Shown in pieces: positions 1 to 5,434 of a stretch of 5,746 nucleotides of DNA; the first letter of the stretch is position 1; every line of letters starts with the position of its first letter. Source of the DNA: Treponema sp. Its GTDB lineage: Bacteria; Spirochaetota; Spirochaetia; Treponematales; Breznakiellaceae. The stretch is taken from positions 7,997 to 13,742 of the forward strand of contig WQRT01000038.1 in assembly GCA_009786625.1 (NCBI GenBank), read 5' to 3'. Below the pieces are notes generated by a model. It was not told the origin of the DNA, ran no database searches, and saw only the letters and a list, made by a program, of their open reading frames with translations. A program made the translations under genes and the position numbers.

Positions 1-1173
1 GTGCTTGAACTGCGCGGATGGTTTGAAAGCGATGTAAAACGACGGCTTTCCACCGAAACACTCGCGGAGCTTGGCGGGTATCTTCTTGACAAACAACTTG
101 AACGCACAACCGGCGTACCAAATCCGTATATCGAAAGCATCGAAAGCGTGCGTGATATGCTTTTACGGGCTGTCAGGGAAGATCCCTATCTGCCGGAACC
201 TCATTACCATCTGGCGCGTTATCACAATAACCTTAATAACGTACACGAAGAACGCCTGACTCTGGAAAACGCGATCCGCGCTTTTAATCTTGCCGGTGAA
301 GATTCCGTCCGCCGCCGCCTGTACCGCGTTGATGCTCATTTCCGTTACGCGAATCTTCTTGTCAACAACCGCGAATTTTTCCCCGCAGAAAGAGAGCTTG
401 TAAGGGGTATCGAATTATATAACGAATATCTGGCAAGGAATCTTTTACGCTCGTCTCCTCAGCTTGGAAGGCTCTATGCCGCAAAGGGCGATCTGGAGTT
501 CTACGTTAAAACTGGAGACAGGCAGGCCGCGGAGAACGCGCTGACAGAGTACCGCCGCGCGGAAGCGAACGGATACTCGCCCCCCGATATGCTGTACCGG
601 GCAGGAGCGGCGCATTATCAACTTGAAAACTGGAGAGATTCCCTTAGCTATCTTTTCCGGGCTTCGGCGGAAATGCCTCTTAACAGGCGGCTGCTTTACG
701 CGCTTGGGAATGTTACTTATCAACGCGGCGATTATTTCGCGGCACAGGGGTATTACAACCGCCTGCTCGACATATTGGACAATCAGCGTGTAAGACTGCC
801 TGTACTGCAGCCTAATAGCAATCCTCAATACCTTGAAATCGGTGAACGCCTTATGATGGCGCGTAATAACGCCGGTGTCGTTTACGAGGCGCTTGCCGAG
901 CAGACCGGAAACCGCGAATACCGCTCCAGAGCGCTGGCGCTTTACGCTGAATCCGCCCGCGCGTGGGATGCCATTACCCGTGATCCCGAAACCATGACAA
1001 GGATGCGTTTATCGGAAATCCCCGGCGCTCCCGGAATCAATCTCGGCTATTTGAACGCTAATAATGCCCTGCGGCCGAGCAATGACTTTACGCCGGAAGT
1101 CTTCGTCCGTATAGACAAGGATGTACTTGAACCTTCCCGCTGGGAAACTATTGCCCCCTTCGGCGGAAGGTAA
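1..1173 (+). CDS. TPR-repeat protein, probably 5'-truncated by the window edge
   Basis: The frame is open from the first base (GTG) to TAA at 1171-1173, giving 390 residues. It probably continues upstream, since no ribosome site can be seen and the first residues already read as mid-domain sequence. The protein is a run of helical hairpins of TPR type: roughly residues 61-95, 109-144, 153-190, 195-228, 229-260 and 284-327. Typical TPR positions (W/L-G-Y-A-F-P spacing) are visible, for example YALGNVTYQRGDYFAAQGYY at 233-252. The visible part has no signal peptide, membrane segment or catalytic motif. TPR arrays usually serve as protein-binding scaffolds. In spirochaetes, large TPR proteins include periplasmic flagellar collar and assembly factors (Borrelia BB0236 and Flc proteins). 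Membership of that group is only a guess here. The C-terminal 50 residues are not TPR-like and are rich in Pro, Asn and Arg. A 115-base gap and a separate promoter divide it from the next gene. TPR call is firm; exact function unknown. Confidence 0.8.
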   Translation: MLELRGWFESDVKRRLSTETLAELGGYLLDKQLERTTGVPNPYIESIESVRDMLLRAVREDPYLPEPHYHLARYHNNLNNVHEERLTLENAIRAFNLAGEDSVRRRLYRVDAHFRYANLLVNNREFFPAERELVRGIELYNEYLARNLLRSSPQLGRLYAAKGDLEFYVKTGDRQAAENALTEYRRAEANGYSPPDMLYRAGAAHYQLENWRDSLSYLFRASAEMPLNRRLLYALGNVTYQRGDYFAAQGYYNRLLDILDNQRVRLPVLQPNSNPQYLEIGERLMMARNNAGVVYEALAEQTGNREYRSRALALYAESARAWDAITRDPETMTRMRLSEIPGAPGINLGYLNANNALRPSNDFTPEVFVRIDKDVLEPSRWETIAPFGGR

Positions 1174-1208
1174 CCCCTGTCTCAGGCTTTAAATATACGA
1201 ATTAATTA

Positions 1209-1237
1209 TTGACGATTTGGGGTATTTGTGCTAGAAT
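1209..1237 (+). promoter_or_regulatory. Sigma-70 type promoter upstream of the TatD-family gene
   Basis: TTGACG at 1209-1214 and TAGAAT at 1232-1237 are separated by exactly 17 bases. They match the -35 and -10 consensus at five of six positions each. The predicted transcription start is about 1244, leaving a leader of about 45 bases before the GTG at 1289. It sits in the gap after the TPR gene, where a promoter for tatD is expected. Inferred from sequence only. Confidence 0.65.
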
Positions 1238-1238
1238 T

Positions 1239-1263
1239 TGGTCTACCAGTTTGGTATAGACCA
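1239..1263. promoter_or_regulatory. Palindromic GntR-like operator overlapping the predicted transcription start
   Basis: GGTCTA at 1240-1245 and TAGACC at 1257-1262 are exact reverse complements. Inside them CCA (1246-1248) and TGG (1252-1254) also pair, leaving a two-base TA bulge. Read another way, two short palindromes stand side by side: TGGT-CT-ACCA (1239-1248) and TGGT-ATAG-ACCA (1252-1263). TGGT-n-ACCA is the type of core bound by FadR/PdhR-like GntR regulators. Lying just after the -10 and over the start point, it is well placed for repression. As an RNA hairpin it would begin upstream of the predicted start, so a DNA operator is more likely. The regulator is unknown and no regulator gene lies in the window. 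Confidence 0.45.
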
Positions 1264-1288
1264 TATTTCATATCTTTTGGATTAAGCG

Positions 1289-2065
1289 GTGCAGTATTTT
1301 GATACTCATGCCCATTTGGGGCTGATTGTAGATGACCCTATTGAACAACTCATCGTTATACAGGAGGCGCGTCAGGCTTCCGTAAACCGGATTGTGTCAA
1401 TTTGCAACAGCCTTCATGACTTCGGTCAGGTCTATGAGAACCTAAAATCAGCGCCGAATGTGTATCACGCGGTGGGAGTCAGCCCTTCCGAAGTGCAAAA
1501 TCCCGGTAAAAGCTGGCTGCAGCACATTGAAAGCAGCGTTCAATATCCAAGAGTCGTCGCAATCGGTGAAATCGGGCTTGATTATTTCCGTAAATTCGGC
1601 GATAAGAAATCTCAGATCGAACTTTTTATCACTCAGCTTGACCTTGCCGCCAAACTTAACCTGCCTGTTATAATTCACAACCGCGACGCCGGGCATGACG
1701 TGCTGGACATTCTCCGCGACCGTCTGCCGCCCAGGGGCGGAGTAATGCATTGCTACTCCGAAGACGCCGCTTACGCCGAAAAAGCGCTGGAACTAAATCT
1801 TTATTTTTCATTTGCCGGAAACCTGACTTACAGGAATGCTAAAAATTTGCACGAGACCGTGTCCGTTCTTCCGCTCGACCGCATCCTAATCGAATCCGAA
1901 AGCCCGTTCATGGTTCCCGCCGATCACCGCGGCAAGAGAAATATGCCCAAGTACATGCCCCTCACCGCCCGCTTCATGGCAGAAATGCTGGACATGGACG
2001 AAGAACCCCTTGCGGATCAACTCTGGAATAACGCTAATAAATTCTTTGGTTTAACGGACGAGTAG
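1289..2065 (+). CDS. TatD-family metal-dependent hydrolase (putative deoxyribonuclease)
   Basis: This is a 258-residue protein, the normal length for the TatD family (TIM-barrel amidohydrolase fold). Known members are metal-dependent 3'-5' exonucleases acting on DNA or RNA in the cytoplasm. Visible metal ligands are HxH in FDTHAHL (His7, His9), Glu94 in GEIGLDYF, His130 in PVIIHNRDA and His154 in VMHCYSE. The family's C-terminal signature, normally ETD(S/A)P, reads ESESP here: the conserved Asp is Glu204 (codon GAA, 1898-1900). The usual GVHPH loop is GVSPS (63-67), and the acidic position after IHxRxAx is His136. The HRGKRN loop that usually follows is kept (213-218). The start is GTG at 1289, fixed because the HxH motif must lie near the N-terminus and no earlier start fits; the Shine-Dalgarno is weak (GGA at 1279-1281). 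Family assignment is firm. Whether it is orthologous to TatD, YcfH or YjjV, and whether it is a fully active nuclease, is open. Confidence 0.92.
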   Translation: MQYFDTHAHLGLIVDDPIEQLIVIQEARQASVNRIVSICNSLHDFGQVYENLKSAPNVYHAVGVSPSEVQNPGKSWLQHIESSVQYPRVVAIGEIGLDYFRKFGDKKSQIELFITQLDLAAKLNLPVIIHNRDAGHDVLDILRDRLPPRGGVMHCYSEDAAYAEKALELNLYFSFAGNLTYRNAKNLHETVSVLPLDRILIESESPFMVPADHRGKRNMPKYMPLTARFMAEMLDMDEEPLADQLWNNANKFFGLTDE

Positions 2066-2097
2066 AAGAAGAGACTAGGGGTATAACAGACGAATAG
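2048..2097 (+). repeat. Imperfect 18-base direct repeat covering the tatD stop codon
   Basis: The last 18 bases of the TatD gene (2048-2065, GGTTTAACGGACGAGTAG) recur at 2080-2097 as GGTATAACAGACGAATAG, with 15 of 18 positions identical and a period of 32 bases. The second copy is out of frame and non-coding. It looks like an old small duplication at the gene's 3' end. Confidence 0.6.
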
Positions 2098-2106
2098 GAA
2101 AATTTT

Positions 2107-2243
2107 AGCCGCGAACCGGCACGAACCTATGCTTCGATTTCTTTATTTAAATTCTTAGAGTTCCTTAAATCAATCTTAACTTTCAGAGATATAGGAAAAT
2201 AATACAGACAGAAAGTTCGTGTTGTTTGTGTGGTTCGTGGTCA
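2107..2243. repeat. Decayed inverted CACGAACC-rich repeat element
   Basis: The left arm at 2107-2127 contains GCGAACC and CACGAACC. The right arm at 2215-2243 contains GTTCGTG, GTTTGTG and GGTTCGTGG, which are the same words on the opposite strand with about the same spacing. The 87 bases between the arms are A+T-rich and hold no gene. Short CACGAA-type words repeated in series are, from general knowledge, common as dispersed intergenic repeats in many environmental bacteria. This is likely a degenerate copy or small non-autonomous element. Target-site duplications were not found, so its limits are approximate. Confidence 0.45.
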
Positions 2244-2263
2244 TATTTCTTCATCTTGGTTTG

Positions 2264-2272
2264 TGTTATACT
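2264..2272 (+). promoter_or_regulatory. Extended -10 promoter for dusB
   Basis: TG-T-TATACT occupies 2264-2272, an extended -10 element with five of six consensus bases in the hexamer. No good -35 is seen 16-18 bases upstream (TATTTC at 2244-2249 is poor), as is usual for extended -10 promoters. The predicted start near 2279 leaves only about 9 bases before the preferred GTG at 2288. Confidence 0.45.
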
Positions 2273-2287
2273 ATATGGAAAAATATC

Positions 2288-3373
2288 GTGTTATCGTTGT
2301 ACCATCCAATTAAAATCGGCTCTCTCGAACTGCCTGGTAATCTTTTTCTCGCTCCTGTTGCGGGTTATACTGACCGCGCGTTTCGTTCAATATGCGCGGA
2401 GGAAGGCGCGTGTTTCTCTTTTACAGAGCTTGTTTCCGCCGAAGCGCTGTACCGCAACTACGGCAGATACGGACTTGATGTTAATGAGTCTTCGTTGAAC
2501 ACGGCCGCTAACCTCGTCAGGCGCGGAGCAAGCGAAAAACGTTATGCGGTACAACTTTTCGGCGCACAGAGCGAATCGATTTATAAGGCGGCATCTTTGC
2601 TTGCTCCGCTTTACCCTGACGCTGTCGATATTAATGCCGGATGCCCTGTTCCAAAGGTGGTGAAAAACGGCGCGGGATCTGCGTTGATGAAAGACCCGGC
2701 TAACATTGGGCGTATCGTTGAAGCCGCCGTCCGCGCTTCGCGTGATTGTTTAGGCGGCGTGCCTGTGACCGTAAAAATCAGATCCGGCTGGGATTCGGCA
2801 TCGCTTAATTATGCCGAGTGCGCCCGTATCGCGGTTGAAGCCGGAGCGCAGATGATCAGTCTGCATCCGCGGACACGCGCGCAGCATTACGGCGGCAGAA
2901 GCGATTGGTCGCACATCGCTGACCTTGTTACGCGCATCAATGTTCCTGTCACGGGTTCGGGCGATCTTTACACGCCGCATGACGCGAAGCGGATGCTGCT
3001 GGAAACCGGCTGCGCGGCGGTTATGTTCGCAAGAGGCGCGATGGGTAATCCTTTTATTTTTTCAGAAACTCGTTCTTTACTGGAAGCTGACGCGGATTCC
3101 TGTGCAGAATCAAGTGCAGAATTTTGCGCGAACGGGATGCCCGGCGCTGTACACGTTTCGTTTTCCGCGAGGATGGCGGCGGCGCTCCGCCATTTAGAGA
3201 TGCTTGCCGCCGATATCGGTGAGCGCGCTGCCTGTCTTGAAATGCGGAAACAGTTCTGCGCTTATACAAAAGGGATTCCGGGCGGCGCGGCGCTTCGGGA
3301 TAAGGCTGTGCACGCGCAGACTATTGAGGAATACAGGCAGATAGTAAATGAAACTATTGGCGGTATTCTTTAA
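2288..3373 (+). CDS. dusB: tRNA-dihydrouridine synthase, DusB type
   Basis: This is an FMN-dependent enzyme that reduces uridine to dihydrouridine in the tRNA D-loop using NADPH, in the cytoplasm. From the GTG at 2288 it has 361 residues; motifs follow in that numbering. The FMN-binding start LAPVAGYTD lies at 21-29. The catalytic cysteine is Cys119 in INAGCPVPK. The segments VTVKIRSGWD (161-170), LHPRTR (192-197), GSGDL (223-227) and ARGAMGNPF (248-256) follow, then a C-terminal helical part with MRKQFCAYTKG (319-329). An open frame reaches back to 2219, but those 23 extra residues are encoded partly by the inverted repeat and precede the promoter, so they are unlikely to be translated. GTG 2288 has GGAA 8-11 bases upstream and gives MLSLYHP, a normal family start; TTG 2297 is the alternative. 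The protein is longer than the common length of about 320, mainly from a Cys/Ser/Ala-rich insert at about 268-293. It ends 39 bases before the rhomboid gene. Confidence 0.93.
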   Translation: MLSLYHPIKIGSLELPGNLFLAPVAGYTDRAFRSICAEEGACFSFTELVSAEALYRNYGRYGLDVNESSLNTAANLVRRGASEKRYAVQLFGAQSESIYKAASLLAPLYPDAVDINAGCPVPKVVKNGAGSALMKDPANIGRIVEAAVRASRDCLGGVPVTVKIRSGWDSASLNYAECARIAVEAGAQMISLHPRTRAQHYGGRSDWSHIADLVTRINVPVTGSGDLYTPHDAKRMLLETGCAAVMFARGAMGNPFIFSETRSLLEADADSCAESSAEFCANGMPGAVHVSFSARMAAALRHLEMLAADIGERAACLEMRKQFCAYTKGIPGGAALRDKAVHAQTIEEYRQIVNETIGGIL

Positions 3374-3377
3374 CAGA

Positions 3378-3406
3378 TTGACCTCTTTTTGTTATATCTT
3401 TATCCT
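3378..3406 (+). promoter_or_regulatory. Promoter for the rhomboid-ddl operon, possibly giving a leaderless mRNA
   Basis: TTGACC (3378-3383) and TATCCT (3401-3406) are exactly 17 bases apart, with five and four consensus matches. It starts 5 bases after the dusB stop codon. With standard spacing the transcription start falls at about 3413, the A of the rhomboid ATG. Confidence 0.5.
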
Positions 3407-3412
3407 TTAAGA

Positions 3413-4084
3413 ATGAATATTATCAGACGCCCGTTTAAATACAAAAATTTTGGCGCTGTTTATTGGTTAATCGGTATTAATATTCTCGTATTTGCATTTA
3501 CGATGCTCGTTGGATCAAAAATATCGGTTTATCTGGATGTCGGCAAGCAGCGGTACATCATGTCGATTACGGATTCCCTTGCGATGATACCTATCGCGGT
3601 ATTGCAGGGATGGGTCTGGAGTTTTGTTACATATATGTTTGTGCACGGCGGCTTCAGTCATATTTTGTTTAACATGCTCGGTCTTTTTATTTTTGGAATC
3701 CATGTGGAAAGGCAGATGGGCAGCCTTGAGTTTCTTCTCTTTTATTTTATAACAGGAATTCTCGCGGGTATTTTTTCTTTCGGCGTGTATTTTTATACCG
3801 GCAATTTTGTCGTTGCGCTTGTCGGCGCGTCAGGCGCGCTTTATGCGGTGCAGCTCGCGTACGCAGTTTTATTTCCTAATGCAATTGTTTATATCTGGGG
3901 AATACTTCCGCTGCGCGCCCCTATAATGGTGCTTGGTTTTACAATCCTGTCTTTATTTTTTATTTTTACAGGAACCGGTGGTAATATCGCCCATCTTACC
4001 CACCTTGCGGGTTTTGGTTTTTGCTGGCTTTATTTTTTAATCCGCTTTGGCATAAATCCATGGCGTTATCTTACGGGGCGCTAA
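3413..4084 (+). CDS. Rhomboid-family intramembrane serine protease
   Basis: This is a polytopic inner-membrane protein of 223 residues from ATG 3413. Rhomboids cut transmembrane helices of substrate proteins within the bilayer. The active-site features are present. Ser140 lies in the GASG motif (VGASGALYA). His197 is the second His of AHLTHLAG. His83 and Asn87 form the HxxxN oxyanion pair in HGGFSHILFNM. The loop-1 ER-x(2)-GS segment follows at about 99-104. About six hydrophobic segments are visible (roughly 15-34, 58-77, 84-97, 107-127, 131-155 and 167-188), with a last one around the catalytic His, giving the basic rhomboid core without an extra soluble domain. A TTG at 3389 would add eight residues; the ATG is preferred because the TTG lies inside the promoter spacer. 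No Shine-Dalgarno is seen. The stop codon is one base from the ddl ATG, so the two are probably co-transcribed and coupled. Substrate unknown. Confidence 0.93.
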   Translation: MNIIRRPFKYKNFGAVYWLIGINILVFAFTMLVGSKISVYLDVGKQRYIMSITDSLAMIPIAVLQGWVWSFVTYMFVHGGFSHILFNMLGLFIFGIHVERQMGSLEFLLFYFITGILAGIFSFGVYFYTGNFVVALVGASGALYAVQLAYAVLFPNAIVYIWGILPLRAPIMVLGFTILSLFFIFTGTGGNIAHLTHLAGFGFCWLYFLIRFGINPWRYLTGR

Positions 4085-4085
4085 C

Positions 4086-5183
4086 ATGAAAAAAGTAGGC
4101 ATAATTTTCGGCGGACGATCCGCGGAGCATGAAATTTCTCTGTTATCTGCTAAAAATGTTTACGAAGCGATTGACAGGACGAAGTTTGAACCTGTTTTGA
4201 TCGGGATCGATAAAAACGGACGATGGCTTTTGAATGATGCCTCGCGTTTTTTGCTCAATACCGATAATCCGTCTTTGATCAGCCTGAACCCCGACGGAAA
4301 ACCTGTTACTTTAAACGCGGAACACAGCGGCATGCTGTCTGCGCAGGGAGCCGGAGATTTTAATCTTGATGTAATATTCCCCATTCTGCACGGTCCTTTC
4401 GGCGAGGACGGCACTGTCCAGGGATTTTTAAAACTCGCAGGCATTCCATATGTCGGTCCTGATGTGCTTGGTTCCGCTGTCGGCATGGATAAGGATGTGA
4501 TGAAGCGGCTCCTTAGAGATGCAAATATCCCCATCGGAAAATTTCTTGTTTTAAAAAGCAGCGAAAAAGTTCCGCCGCATAAAGAAGTTGAAGCCGCTCT
4601 GTCATGCGGCACGGACGGCGTCTCACCTTTTTTTGTAAAGCCAGCGAACATGGGGTCTTCTGTCGGTATCAGTAAAGTCCGCTGCGAAGCGGAGTATGCC
4701 GCCGCGCTTAAAGATGCGTTTTTATACGACACAAAAATCATCATAGAAGAATTTATTCAAGGCAGGGAAATTGAGTGCGCGGTTCTCGGCAACGATGAGC
4801 CGGCCGCTTCCATCCCCGGCGAAATTATTCCGTCACATGATTTCTATTCTTACGACGCTAAGTATATTGACGACAAAGGCGCGGCAATTCAAATCCCCGC
4901 CAAACTTGATGATGAAACAACCAAACGTATTCAACAGCTTGCGGTAAAAGTTTTTAAGGTCTTATGCTGCGAAGGGCTTTCCCGCGTAGACTTCTTTTTG
5001 AAAAGCAGCGGTGATATCATCGTAAACGAAATTAATACAATGCCCGGCTTTACAAAGATCAGTATGTTTCCGAAAATGTGGGAAGCAAGCGGCATATCCT
5101 ACACGGAATTGATTACGCGTTTGATTGAACTTGCCGCAGACCGTTTTGAAAAGGAGCGAAAGCTGAAAACCAGCATTATTTAA
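4086..5183 (+). CDS. ddl: D-alanine--D-alanine ligase
   Basis: This cytoplasmic ATP-grasp enzyme joins two D-alanines for the end of the peptidoglycan stem peptide, using ATP. At 365 residues it is the length of the DdlA/VanA-like group, longer than DdlB. The N-terminal motif GGRSAEHEISLLSA (9-22) holds the substrate-binding Glu14. HGPFGEDGTVQG (102-113), the ATP-grasp FFVKPANMGSSVGISKV (182-198) and EEFIQGREIE (221-230) follow. The omega loop HDFYSYDAKY (251-260) ends in Tyr260. The metal-binding RVDFF (300-304) and NEINTMPGFT (314-323) close the active site. Tyr260 lies where D-Ala-D-Ala ligases carry Tyr and D-lactate-type ligases carry Phe or Lys/His, so normal D-Ala-D-Ala specificity is expected. 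The ATG follows the rhomboid stop by one base, with a GGGG Shine-Dalgarno at 4075-4078 inside the preceding gene. It appears intact, with no sign of glycopeptide-resistance neighbours (no vanH or vanX). Confidence 0.96.
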   Translation: MKKVGIIFGGRSAEHEISLLSAKNVYEAIDRTKFEPVLIGIDKNGRWLLNDASRFLLNTDNPSLISLNPDGKPVTLNAEHSGMLSAQGAGDFNLDVIFPILHGPFGEDGTVQGFLKLAGIPYVGPDVLGSAVGMDKDVMKRLLRDANIPIGKFLVLKSSEKVPPHKEVEAALSCGTDGVSPFFVKPANMGSSVGISKVRCEAEYAAALKDAFLYDTKIIIEEFIQGREIECAVLGNDEPAASIPGEIIPSHDFYSYDAKYIDDKGAAIQIPAKLDDETTKRIQQLAVKVFKVLCCEGLSRVDFFLKSSGDIIVNEINTMPGFTKISMFPKMWEASGISYTELITRLIELAADRFEKERKLKTSII

Positions 5184-5190
5184 GGAGGAG
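5182..5190 (+). promoter_or_regulatory. Strong ribosome binding site for the small gene
   Basis: AAGGAGGAG overlaps the ddl TAA stop (5181-5183) and ends four bases before the ATG at 5195. It is by far the best Shine-Dalgarno in the window. It supports 5195 as a true start and implies efficient translation downstream of ddl. Confidence 0.75.
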
Positions 5191-5194
5191 AAAG

Positions 5195-5407
5195 ATGGAT
5201 GGAGTTGCGATTAGGCAAGAGGATGTTGACAACCTTTTGGAGAGAGAGTCTGTAAAATTAAAAGAGTATATCCTAAATGAAATCAGCATTATGCGGCACG
5301 ATAATGAAGGAGATGAATATTTCATTAAAGGTATCGCGGCATTAATAAAAGCCAGAAAATGCAAGGAAGAAAAAAAGAGCCGCAAGAGCAGCCGTAAAAA
5401 GAAATAG
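5195..5407 (+). CDS. Small hypothetical protein with basic C-terminal tail
   Basis: This is a 70-residue protein whose family I do not recognise. It is supported as real by a consensus Shine-Dalgarno, a start 11 bases after the ddl stop, and an orderly sequence. The N-terminal half (1-36) is acidic and probably helical. Residues 6-15 (IRQEDVDNLL) resemble the short leader of FliM/FliN/FliY proteins (consensus like LSQEEIDALL), which in FliM binds phosphorylated CheY. The middle (42-53, EYFIKGIAALIK) is an amphipathic helix candidate. The tail from 54 onward is nearly all Lys, Arg, Ser and Glu, suggesting binding to nucleic acid or an acidic surface. It has no signal peptide, membrane segment or paired cysteines (a single Cys at 56). 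It is probably the last gene of the rhomboid-ddl operon. No function is assigned. Confidence 0.7.
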   Translation: MDGVAIRQEDVDNLLERESVKLKEYILNEISIMRHDNEGDEYFIKGIAALIKARKCKEEKKSRKSSRKKK

Positions 5408-5434
5408 ACTTAAGTATTTTTAATTATAGCTGAT

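Noticed and set aside
445..828. 127-residue minus-strand open frame inside the TPR gene
   Set aside because: Arg-rich antisense reading of a convincing TPR coding region, without family motifs.
1157..1190. Possible terminator hairpins at the end of the TPR gene (CCTTC/GAAGG at 1157-1170 and CCTG/CAGG at 1176-1186)
   Set aside because: Stems are only 5 and 4 base pairs, the first lies inside the coding region, and neither is followed by a proper T-run.
2107..2243. CRISPR array
   Set aside because: The repeated words are short, in inverted arms rather than regular direct repeats with unique spacers, and no cas gene is present.
2219..2287. Hydrophobic N-terminal extension of DusB that could pass for a membrane anchor or signal peptide
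   Set aside because: It is encoded partly by the GTTCGTG repeat arm, lies mostly upstream of the likely promoter, and DusB proteins are soluble and start near the LYHP segment.
4160..4744. 194-residue open frame on the minus strand inside ddl
   Set aside because: It lies wholly within the well-supported ddl gene, has low-complexity Ser/Pro/Lys-rich content and no recognisable motif or ribosome site; a shadow frame.
4086..5183. Vancomycin-resistance-type ligase
   Set aside because: The omega loop keeps Tyr260 of ordinary D-Ala-D-Ala ligases, and no vanH, vanX or regulator genes are nearby.
5408..5434. Possible bidirectional terminator between the convergent genes
   Set aside because: The stretch is A+T-rich with an ACTTAAGT palindrome and a short T-run, but the palindrome has no loop and no stable stem is seen.
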